Source: JAAZKA01 sp034926225
GTDB lineage: Bacteria; Bacillota; Clostridia; Oscillospirales; QAMX01
DNA: 64,000 nt
NCBI GenBank assembly: GCA_034926225.1
Contig: JAYFRF010000001.1
Coordinates: 372,001-436,000, forward strand
Direction of reading: 5' to 3'
Shown here: positions 18,953 to 30,900 of the stretch, in pieces
Position numbering within the stretch: position 1 is the stretch's first letter
Layout: the number at the start of each line of letters is the position of its first letter
The notes under the pieces: generated by a model
What the model was told of the DNA's origin: nothing
Databases searched by the model: none
Seen by the model: only the letters and a program-made list of their open reading frames with translations
Made by a program: the position numbers and the translations under genes

Positions 18953-21900
18953 TTACTGTATAAAACTACGATAAAAACGTTGGAGAATCGCTGCAACTTC
19001 AGCACGGGAAGCTGTTCCGGCCGGATCCAGCAAACTGCCGGTCTTACCCTTTATCAAATCCCATCCGACTGCCCAGCGCAGAGCGTCGGCCGCGTACTGT
19101 GAGATCTTTGCGCTGTCCTTGAAGGCGTCAAGGTTGCCTGTAGCCTTCGTATTTATATTCCTGTAATTCGCGTACCGGCACAGGATTGCTGTAATCTGTT
19201 CGCGGGTCACAAGCCCGTCCGGATTGAATTTTCCGCCTCCTACTCCGTTGACGATGCCGTTTAGAGATGCCCATGCGACCGCATCTGCATACCAAGTCCC
19301 CTCCTTAACATCGGTAAAACCGTTTGATCCGCTCGCAGACTGTCCGTCGAGCCGCCATAATACCGTCACAAGCATCGCTCGCGTCATGCTGGTGTTCGGA
19401 CTGAACATAACAGAGCCGGTGCCGGTGAACAGGCCCTTTTGCACGACAAATTGGACGCTGTCATAATACCAGTCCCTCGGCAGGACGTCTTTAAAGAACG
19501 TTTCCGCGCCTATAGGCAGGAAGATTGCATGGATCGTATGCGTCATACCGTCGCTTGGGAATGTATAACTGTCAACCGCGCCGACATTATTACCGTCCAC
19601 GTATACCGAACCCACAATGTAACCGGGCTGCGCTGTGATTTGATAAGTGGAATTGCTGCCCGATACGCTGCCTCCGCTCCCAGCGCTCGTGGTCACACCG
19701 CCTGGCGTATAATACCGGTAACTCAGGGAGGTCTGATAGCAGACCGCAAATGGACTGAGCCCGTTCGTTTTGATCACAAGCCCGTCGTCTGTCAGTTCGG
19801 GGATGTAGTTGACAATGCCCTCCGATGAACCATGCACAATCATAAATTCGAAGTTATTTTGGTTGGTTCCGGTTGGATATTGGAATTTGAGCGTCGCTGC
19901 GCCCGTATAAGGAACGATGCTGCCTCCATTTGAAATATCAATGATCGAAATGTCGTAAATATCATCCGCTGAGATATTGTAGCCGGTTATCGATGAGAGC
20001 ATTTCGGAAGCGTAAGGGTCGTCCGGTGAAAGCTTGGTTATGATAAAGCGTAATGTTGACAGATTTGTCCCCGCAGGCAGCGCGGAAGTGTCGATTGTAA
20101 TCACCGGCATATCGGAATGGGGCGCTGCGAGCATTTTATCGAGCTTTAAAAGAATGGGATTCGCGCCTGAATCGAGCAGTGTCAGCGTGCCGTTAACGAG
20201 AGTGATGGCGTAATTATCGGAATAACCACACGCTATAATATCGAACACGCCCGGGTATTGATCAGAATTTGCAGCATGCCGTACCACCGCGTTCTGTAAA
20301 ACATCCGCGTTTTCTCCTTTAACGAAGCCGTTATAAGTCTGTTTGGGATTCGGCAAGCCAAAACCTGTGTACGCCGTTTCATCTTCTGCTGTGATAAGTA
20401 ACTTCTTTTGCAGCACCGTGATCGTTTTGGATGCCTGGCCTTTCGCGAAGCTTTCGTCTCCGCTGTATACGACGATCACAGTATACTGCCTTCCGCCTTT
20501 TATCGTCGTTAGCGTATTTTTGTCCAACGTAATTGACAGCGGATCCGTACCGATTGCCTGTACCGCGCCGACGATATTTTCCGGCGCAATTGAATTCAAG
20601 TAAAAAGTTACGGTTCCCGTGGGCAATAATCCGGTTTCCGCATCGTTACCGGGCGTTACCTCGACATTGAAAATGACGCTTGTCCCGTAGGTCGGATTCA
20701 AACTGCTCGGGGTAATTGTGATCGTATTGGAATATTTAGGAGATGCGAGGACGGATGTATCGGCGCTCCCGACGCTGTAATTCGCGCTTTGCTGTAAAGT
20801 TGCCTCGAAATGGATATATTGATCGATCAGGTTGTCGTTATCCGGAAGCGTATAAGTTGCGGTATAGACGCCGGGAGAACCTGCTTTCGCGGTTATCTCA
20901 GATGTACTGCCGACTGCTGTGCTGTTCTCCTGCGTGACCGCGATGGAAAGCTTATTGGCTTCCGGGAATCCGGTCGCAAGACTTGCGTTATTCGGATTTG
21001 TAACCGTAATTGTCAGCGTGATCTCTTTGCCGATCATACGCGAAGAATAATCCGATTCGATGTTGACCGTCGGCGTCGCACGGTTTACGACCAGCGTTTT
21101 CAAGGCGTCGGCTGCCTTATAGATCGCCGTCTTGACCGCAATATCCACATAGTTCGTCGTAACGTATGTGCTTGGGGTAAAGCTCATTGCATACCCATTG
21201 TTCGCAACCTCGGGTACGGCTGTCGGATCGGCAAATGCAAAGTTGCCGTACACACTCGCCGGGGATTTCTGCGGATCATACGTACCGGCAAAAGACAATG
21301 CGCTGCTTTCTGCGATCACCGCCTGCGCAAGCGTCTGCCCGTAGGTCAGAGTTGCGGAAACCGGCCAGACAATACTGGGAGCCGCCGCCTTGTTAACTGC
21401 CAATACAACGTTTTTCAGTGTATCTGTAATTTCTTCATAGTTCTTTACAGTTTCCGCCGATGCCGTGAATTTGACGCTGTAACCTGGATTTGCGGCAGTA
21501 TCCACCGTCGGGATGGTGTTCGGATACTCCCATGCGAAGGTACCGAGGACGGTCGATGCGTTCGAGTTGTTAAATACCGCGTCGGACAGCTTCTGTCCAA
21601 AGGTGATATACGGGGTGGTAACGGTCGGCCATACGACGGTCGGCACGTCGGCTTTTGTAATGGATACGGTCACAACATTGCTCGCCACTTCCTTTGTTTC
21701 GCCCTGTTTTGTACGGCTCACGGCACAGTAGTAATAATACTCCCCTACTTCAAGTCCCGTCGGCACGATAAACATTGTACTGGTCTCATTATCGAGTTTG
21801 CTGTCGTTTTCCCGGTCGATCGTTACGGAAGACGCCTCATACCATTGATAAGAGAGCGTATACCCGCCTTCGACGGACGCGGTAACATCTACGGTTATGC

Positions 21901-24900
21901 TGTTGGTCTGATAATTGTATTTTGCAGTCGGCGGTACAGGCTCAGGGTTGAGCGGATCCACCTGCGGCGTAGTGTTGTAATTGGTTAGCGTAAGCTGATA
22001 CGTCCTGCTTGCGGTTGCATCCGCCGACAGCACGGATACGGTGATAACTTGAGCGGTATAACATAAGGGGACGTTTGCGCCGGCGGCATCCGATGAAATA
22101 TCGCCGGTTTTATCGGAGGTTACGGTAACCGTCGCCATCGGGTATTCCGGAACGGCAACGACCAGTGTTTTCTTCAAATCCTCGCAGGTTGCCGTCGCCT
22201 TATATATACCGTCCGTATCCTGTATGAAGTCAGAGAGCCCGACCGTCACGCCTGAAAAAGCCAATGTGGTCAGATTGGGGCTGTCGACGCCTGCGATCGT
22301 TGTACCGAACGCGCAGGCGACGTTTACTGCCTCGAAACCTGTTGCGGTGAGCTGGCGGGTTTTCTCTTCCCCGCCTTTCAGCGTTATAAACTGCTGTCCG
22401 TCCACCAGATATGTCTGCATAACCTTCAAATTGCCCTGTGCATCAGTCATGTAAACGAGCAGATTGCCCCTCTGAATGTTCATCTCGGAATTATTATGCA
22501 GAATGGCATTTACGGTTGTATTTCCTTCAACAACGGTCAGTTCCGCGTCGATTGAAACCGCTTCCCCACGCTTTTTCATCAGGTTATCGAAGCAAATATT
22601 CGCGGTGTTGTTCGACATGTAGTATTCACCCGCGGTTTTCATGGACATACCGGACGTACTGCTGTCGGATTCCTCAATCCATACTTTAAAATACAGCCGT
22701 ACACCGCCGTCCGGGATCTCGCAAGTCGCGCCATCGACCGTTTCGTGCCCGGAGCTGATATACTTGCGGAGATTGAAGTTGATTTTACGGCTGTACGCGT
22801 CCGAATCGATCAAAGTCAGATCAGCGTCCGCGTTGATCGTAAGCGCTTCGCCCGTTTCCTGCCCCGTAACCTCCGTATAGAGTTTTGTGCATTCCACATC
22901 TTCATAAACGCCGAGGCGCACAACGCGTCCGGAGCCTGCAAGCTCCGCTGCATTTTGGTTATAAAGAACGATCTGTATTTCGCGTATGCCGTCGTTCTGA
23001 CTGATCGTCTCGACTTTGGAAATACCCACGTCGGCGATGTCGAGATACACCGTATCTCCGGTTGTTTTTATTTCGTTTGCGCCAAAGGTCACATCGACCG
23101 TATACACGGCATTTTCCACTTTTGAACCGACATCATGGTAAACGGTCGCGGTGTACGTTTGATTCGGCAGAACGTAGAGCCCCGTAAAATCGGTTGTCTT
23201 ATCGCCGACGCGGATGCTGATTTTCGTGATCGGGTCAAGCCCGTCGTTCCGGACGGTGAATTGGATCGGAACCGGTGCATTTAAAATAAGGGAACCGTAA
23301 TCCACCGCGACAACCGGGAGCGAAAAGGTATTCCGATAGGTTTCCGTAGCCGTTAATAGTTTTGAAACCGATTTCGCAACATAAATGTCGGAATCCTGCT
23401 GCGGATCCGTTTCCGTCGCGGGGCGATAGGAATTCGTGTCTTCCTGCACGTAGCGCTCGTAGGTGGCCGGATTCGTGGGGTCGATATTCATGTATTGCGT
23501 TGCGAGAATGACAGCTTTGACGGTATTCGTTGCCGTATCGGAAGCATAGGCGTCGAAATGATCTACAAGGGTGTTCGAATCCATTTCCGCAACCTTGATC
23601 GCGGCGGATATGCCGACCGTACCTCCATAACGGATAAATTTCACCGCATAGAGAATATCGTGGTCGGATTCGGCAGCCGTGCCATCGGTGACGGTCATCG
23701 CAGGGGATGTCCATATCAGCGAAAGGTTTTCAAGTTTATTGATCGCGGGTGAAAGTTTGACAAAGCGGAAGTTGCCGTCGACGCTGACCGCTCCGGACGA
23801 TACGATCTCGCTTAGCGCATTGGGGAAGCCGCAGTCAAGCGCGCCGGTTTTATCCACCATCGCAAAGCGGATATCGCTCGTCGTGACGCCGCTCAGTTGA
23901 TGGCTGGAATGCCAGCCGATCACGAACCGTTCGTCTTTTTCCGCTGTTTCGGAGACGTCGACGGTTGCGATCTGCGGGTTTTCGTCGAGGAAGTTGTCCG
24001 ACGTCACCTGTACATTCTTGACCACGGACCCCATGTGATCGATCACGGCATAAACGATCTCGTAATACGAAGTGCTGTTTTCCGCGCCCTGCGGAGCCTG
24101 ATTCAACGAATAAGCGACGGCTGCGGTTCCGTGGGTAAGCATCGCGGCCTCAAGGCCCATGACGCTGCCGCTTGTGCCGTTGTACAGCACACTTTCATCC
24201 GACCATACGCCGTTTTCGTAAATACGGTAAACAATATAATCCTGTGCGGAAAAGTCGGAGATGTTTTCCTTATCCGCCGAGTAAACGCTGCGCCATGCAA
24301 CCAATACCCGGCCGCCGCTGACCGCCACAACCGGCGCAAGATCCGGCGTCGTATTACTCGTCAGGCGCGTCGTCGTCCATGTCGTTCCATTCCAGATACT
24401 TGCCATAATTTCGGTTGAGCTGAGCATGAGCGCCTGCTCGTCGGTGTTGATCGGCTCGCCCGCCTGTTTATCAATCGTGTCGATCTGACGTACCCATACG
24501 GTCGCCGCGAATGTGCCGGAGCCGTCCAGCCGGAGACCGGAGTCTCCGTAGTTCTCCGTTCCCGTATTATCCGGGATCGGAACCCCTTCGTTGTAGCTGC
24601 TGCCGGACAACTGCGTGTAACAGACGACCGTATCCGTCACATCGGATGAATCGCTGTCCGAAACGTAAACCAACATCTTCCCGTCGCTGGTTAAAACGGG
24701 ATTTGCATACGGATAGGCGTTTGTCTGCAAATTCTTTAGTCCAGACACCGGGTCAAGCGACATGAGGCTAAATCTCGAGCCGGAACCGTATGAAGCGGTC
24801 AGCATCCCTGCCTGCTGATCGAATGTGTTCGTACCGGACCCCCACTCGCGGCTGTTTTCAAGATAATTACGGCTCTCAAGCGTTGCGGTCGAACGGATCG

Positions 24901-27900
24901 TCTCGAGTCCGTACATTTCGGCGTATGCCGCCGCGAGTGCCAAGCTGGATATCCGGCCCTGATCCGCGTCTTCCCAGTACTTTACGATTTCGGAATACTT
25001 GTTGAACGTCCACGCTTTTCCGAATTTAGCGGAAGCCAGTACTTTATTATACTCAACAAACAGGAATTTCGCGATAAACTCGATGCCAACCTCACCAGTC
25101 AGCGTAATCTGCTGTCCGTTGATCTGCCGCTTCGCTGAGTCTTTGAGATAGGTACGCGACAGGAACAGGTTATCCACGGCGACGGTTATCTGCCCGAAAA
25201 TACCCACTTTGAGCGCGATGACCGAATAGTCGAATCCGACACCGGCAAAGGCGCGGATATATGCCATGATGCGGAGGTTCGTCAGATAATCATTGACCAT
25301 ATCGTCGGTGTAATACGCGTCGCCCCATTCTAGCCCCGTCATCTGCGCGTATCGGACGGCGGCCTTAAAGTCGATCTGCAGCGCGCCGCCGACTTTAAGG
25401 CTCGCGGTAACCGGCACAGGCCCTACGAACGTGTTATATGTCCACTCGTAAGACGCGCCGACACCCGCCGAGAAGCCACCTCCAAGGATATAAACCTTCC
25501 ATTTGCCCTCGTCGTAATTATATTGTATCTGCGCTTCGAAAAATCCCTGCAGCGTAAAGCTAGCATCCGCGCCTCCGCTTACGCGTCCAGCGTCGGCGTT
25601 TTTCATCGCCTCGTCAAGCTCTTTGCTTTGCTCGGAATTATATGTACCCTTAGACATGCTGATCATGTCGCTGACGCTCGGAGTTACACCAACTTCGGTT
25701 TCGTTAAAACTGCCTTCGAGAAAAATATCGCCGGAGTTATCGTCAGGTGAACCAAGGCTGTCAGTGTTGCCAAATCCCGCGTCACCGTAACCCATCCAGA
25801 TAAATGCGCGGAACACCGTCGGATCCTCCGTCGGGCTGATAACCATATTGAACAGATCGCAGCCGATCTCTCTATCGCCGAGGAAACGTAGCGCTTTTGC
25901 GAGCATCGGATCGGAACCCAACTGAGCGTCGTCGCTGCCCATCACCATCGCGCTGCTCTGCAGCGTCACAAGCGCTCCGTTGATGTCTTCGCTCTCTTCC
26001 AGTGTTTCCGCCGCCGTCATGTTAGTAATTTGGTACGGAGCCTGAATACTGGAGTGAAGTTGATTCTCTTGGTCATATAGTTTTGTACGTATTGAGACAC
26101 GGTCGGTGCCATTCGTCCAGATTGTATTTTCGTTTATAACCAGGGAGTTGTCTACAATAGGAATCGTTGAAAACGGGTACATAAACGCCGTCGAATTTTG
26201 TCCCTTCGGAATAACGCCGTACTCATCTTCGAGCGCAATCCGGTAGCCCTCGTAACCGCTCGTAGGAAGTCCCCATAAAAGCATTTTTGTGCTTAACGTA
26301 ACTTCTGGATAGCTTGAACTCGGTCCCACCGTGCCCTCATGGGATTTTACGGAGATTGTACGGTTCGTGCCGGTGTACTCGACGTTCTGTACCGCGATAA
26401 ACGGCCGTTTACCACCGTTTACGGCCTCAAGATTCAGTACGCTGTCCGCTGTGCGGACGATTTGATCGGGATTTAAATTGCCGTCGACATAGACCAACGC
26501 CGGATAATAATCGTCAAAGCTGCCGTCAGCACCGTTCTCGAATTGCAGTTCAATTATGAAATCGAGATCGTCGAACGAGGTCAGTACCGTCTGGTCGTTT
26601 TCTCCGTTTTCCGAAGACCAAAACTGCGTTACGTCAAGATTGATAACGAGGTGGCCGTAATCGGTATAATTCAACGCGACAATCTGATCGGACTCGCCGT
26701 TTTTCTGATTCACCGCCGCATCCTGACAGTATCCGCCGTTTTTATACACGCCGCCGCGGATTTTCACTTCACCGGTAAACGCCATATCGTAACCGTCTTT
26801 TAGATATAGGTCCACCCTCGCGACCTGCCGCAGTTCAAATGTGTTGATCGGATACAGCGAAAGCTTGGTCGAATCTCGTTCTCCGGACAGGATATATTGG
26901 TTATACAGCGTGCCCATATATGTCGTACCGTTGTAAGCGGATTCAAGCCTTACGTCCGACGTAATGCCGTTTTCCTCGTACAGTGCGATCGAGCCATCGC
27001 TGTTTGTCTTTACAGTCCGCTCGACAGTATTGCCGGATGCGTCTTTTGTCTGATACCGCATGGTCGTCTCGGCCATCGGAATAAACTGGAACATATAGAG
27101 TTTATCGGTCAGCGTCTGAACGTTCACCTCAAGCGTATCCTTCATGCCGGAATTGGCGTGCGTCGCGGTAATCGTTGTACTGCTATCGGACAAGCCGGAA
27201 AGCTTGAATCGGATGGATGCGAGATACGCCGAATATTCGAAGTTTTCGATATTCTCATATAGAGACCCCTGCTGGTAATTCACCGAAGCAACGGTGCTGT
27301 CCGAGGACGCCCAGCTGATCATATCCTCTACAAGATTCCACGTATAATCCCCGTAGTTGATGCTTATCACGTCGCAAAGCGTCGCGTCGACACGCATTTG
27401 CCGGATCTGCTCGGGGGCCAGATTTACATAGCTTTTACCCCTGTACTCGCCTATATTGCTCATCGTATATGTCGAGCCGACGTCCGCGTTGTTGACAAGG
27501 ATTTTCAATGCGCCGTTGTTATAGACATAGAGAACAAAGGAATCGTAGCTCCACGTATTGTCGGCATTGTTCTTTGCTTTCAGCGAAATTGTATATACAT
27601 CCTTGAGTGTATTTACCGCCACAGCGTCGAACGCAAGCGTATAGGAAGCCGTATATGTTTGTCCCCCGATATCGGACAAAGAAGGTTTCCCGGAATATTG
27701 GACCGAGCCGTTTTTATCGATTGTAAGGAGGTAGTCGCCTTCGCCTGCATAATAATTCTTCAGCATAAGCGTAATCGGGAGCGTATTGGCAGCTCCGGTT
27801 TCGCTGCAGTCCAGCGCATAGGTCGATTTTTCGGTAAATCTCGCACCGACGGGCTGCGAAAGGACGACGATGTACGAAAGCGTATACAGGGTCGTTTCCG

Positions 27901-30900
27901 GCTGCGTGGGACTCGGCTGCGGATTCGCAGCGCTGACCACGACGGTATACTTCGGCACACCGCCCACGGACAGTCCTTTATTCATTACATCCGCCGAAAT
28001 CGTACAATTTGTAATATTCTGCTCGATGGTTGCATTTACGGTATATGTGCCCAACGGTTCTCCGCTTACGTCCTCCGGTTTATCGAATTTCCCTTCGTAA
28101 ACGGCGACGGTATATGTCGTTGGTTTCTCCCCGTTTAAATAGTTGATATTGGACGTCCAGCGCACAAGGGCATCTTCTCCGCTGCGGATCGTGATCGTAC
28201 GGCCGTTTTCGGGCGTCATTAAAACCGGCAATCCCTCCGCGCTGACCGTTACCTCGTCGGATTCGGCGTACGCCGCGGGAAGAGCGTTTCCACCCGCGTC
28301 GTACTCGATGATACCGCCGTTCTTTGCGGTAATACGGAAGCGTACCTTACCCTGCCCGACCGGGGTTACCTTTCCGGTGGAATCGATCGTCGCAACGTTT
28401 ACGTCGGAACTTGACCATGTAAAATCCGTCGCCGTATTCTGGAAGGTAGCGTCGCCGTTGTAGGTAAAGGCGAATTGCGTCTGTTCGGAGTTGACAATCT
28501 TGATTTTATTCGTCTCTCCGGACGGCCAAGTACCAGGAGCGACGACCGCCAGCTCGGAATTCATGGCAAAGACCATCGACTCGACTTCAAACGAGCCGTA
28601 TGTGCCAACTACCACGCCGCCGTCAAACAAAATTTCGACCGCGTACAACATATTGGAGCCCGAAGTATTGGAGGGTTTTGTAAAAGAGCCTTCAAGCGTT
28701 AAGACGTCTCCGACGCTATAGGCCGACAGCGCTATGGGGCTTGCTATACCGGTTACCGATGCCGTAAATCTGCCAGTGTTTGCCGCATTGATTATGGCGT
28801 TAATATAATTGGCCTTTTTTACGGGTTCTGTCGTTAGAATCGCTGTTGCGACACTGATGCCGATCGTCGTATCCGTTACGGCAGCCGTCCCCGGCGTTAC
28901 GGTAACATCCCCCAGTGCGGTTTCAGGACGAGTACTGACAATGCCCTCGTTTGTACCGTTTAAAAATACGTACCCGAGGCTGTCCCTTGCCGCGCGCGTG
29001 TTGTTGACGGTATCCATCACCGCACTGATGTTTGAAATGGTCAGCGTTGTGTTATCTACTTCCTGCACGGCGTATAAAAAAGTATGGGACTTCGAAACGG
29101 CTGTCGGATCAGCCGGGGACAATACTCTCGAATTCGCCGTAATGGTAAGACTCTCCGCCTTAACCGGTTCGGAAAAGGTTACGGTAACCGGGATATACTG
29201 GCCGGGATAATAGAGACCGGACGGAACGGAGAAGTCAGCTTTTATCACGGCTGCCGGTGCCGTTTCATCATAAAAGCCCTCGCGGATATAATTGCCATAT
29301 GTCATATCCATCGTCTGGTAGAAGGTCCCCTTGCCGTTTGTATTATACCAATTGGAACCGTCCAGGGCCTTATATCCGAGAGGATAACTGAATGTCGCGA
29401 TATATGCTGGACTCACCGGGAAATTTACTGTACCGTACGACGTATCCCTGACCGTTGCAGTGGCGATTTCCGTCGTAATATTATTTCCCTGAACGATCGC
29501 ATTCAGCAAATCGTTCGTCAGTACGATATTAGTCACATAGGAAAAGCTGTTATTTAAATATCCCTTATCATTATAGGAAGGCGGATCGCTGAGAAGCCCC
29601 GTACGGGTTCGGTTTGCGTATATGGCCATAGTTGCGGCAGTTGCTGATGCTTTTGGTACAAAATAATAGTTTTCTGTCCATGTAACGATCGCTCTTATGT
29701 CCAGTGCAGGATACAAAGAGACATATTGGCTATATGTCATCAAAAGTTTCGACAGCATTCCGTCCGCGGCAAGAAGACGTGTATCATCCGATAAAGAAAT
29801 GATACCGGTTATTACAGCAGTTAGCCCCTGATCTTCCGTTGTTCCCGATAGGACTTCATCGTTCGATAAAACCATGCCGACGTCATAAAGCGACGGGACG
29901 ATATCCTTAAACGACGGGCTGCCGTCCAAGGTAATTCCCGTAACGCTTGGCCATGTGAAGGTATTGTTGATTGCGACTTCCTGATAAAACGCCGGAATAT
30001 CCGCATTGGTGCCGTCACAAAGCAAGGCGTTTGTCGGTTCGTAAACCTGTATATAAAAAACGGCCTTGCCGCTGTAACGCCAATCCGCGATCGGATACTG
30101 CTTCGCGCTTCCGCCGATCGACGCCGAGGCGTAAGAACCGAGCGTAACGGTAAAGCTCTTGAAGGTTTCCCCCGACGCGAATGTAATCGTACCGGAATTC
30201 GCCGTATAATGTATTCCGGCCTTTGCGGTGCCGTCGACCGTACGGTATTTAACAGTGATCGGATACGTATGGGCGGTCGAACCGCCTGTTGTATTATAAA
30301 GCGACAGGGAAACCGTCACCGTTTGCGTTCCGTTTAAAGTTGCCGCGTCAAACGTGCTTGTGCTTGCGGTCGTCTTGATCCGAAGGTCATGGTTAATGCT
30401 TGTGGGCGCGGAACTATCCGCCATAACCGCCATAATCCCCTCGCTCCTGATCTGGCCGAGGATACTTTGGAGGTTATCACGGTGTTCTTCGGTCATTTCC
30501 ACATCCCCGCCGGTCATTGCGGTACGCAGGGCCTCCAGCTGTGTCTCGATCTCGATCATCGTTTGCAGGTCGCCGAGCGTTAATACCGTGCCGTCCACGG
30601 TGACAACGGTACTCATATCCGTATCCGGCCGCGCGAGCAGTTCCCTGACCTCGTCAAGCATCATGGCTGTACCGTTGAGTATAATGCTCTCGGTAACACG
30701 GATGTTCCCGCTTTCATCTAATAACCCCATATAGGAAAGCTCGCGTTCCATGTCCTCGGTGGTCATGTCTTCCCCGTAAAGAGTTTGTAGGCGGTTAAGA
30801 ATCGTCTGGTTTTCCTGTTTAGAATTTTGTAAAAGATCGGTTATGTATGCGGCGGCGGGCGTGGTAATTTGCCAGATCAGCAATATGCATAGAACAAACG

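Noticed and set aside
20810..21988. A 392-codon open frame opposite the giant gene
   Set aside because: Composition is very rich in Arg, Cys and Gly with no domain; it mirrors the codon bias of the SLH gene.
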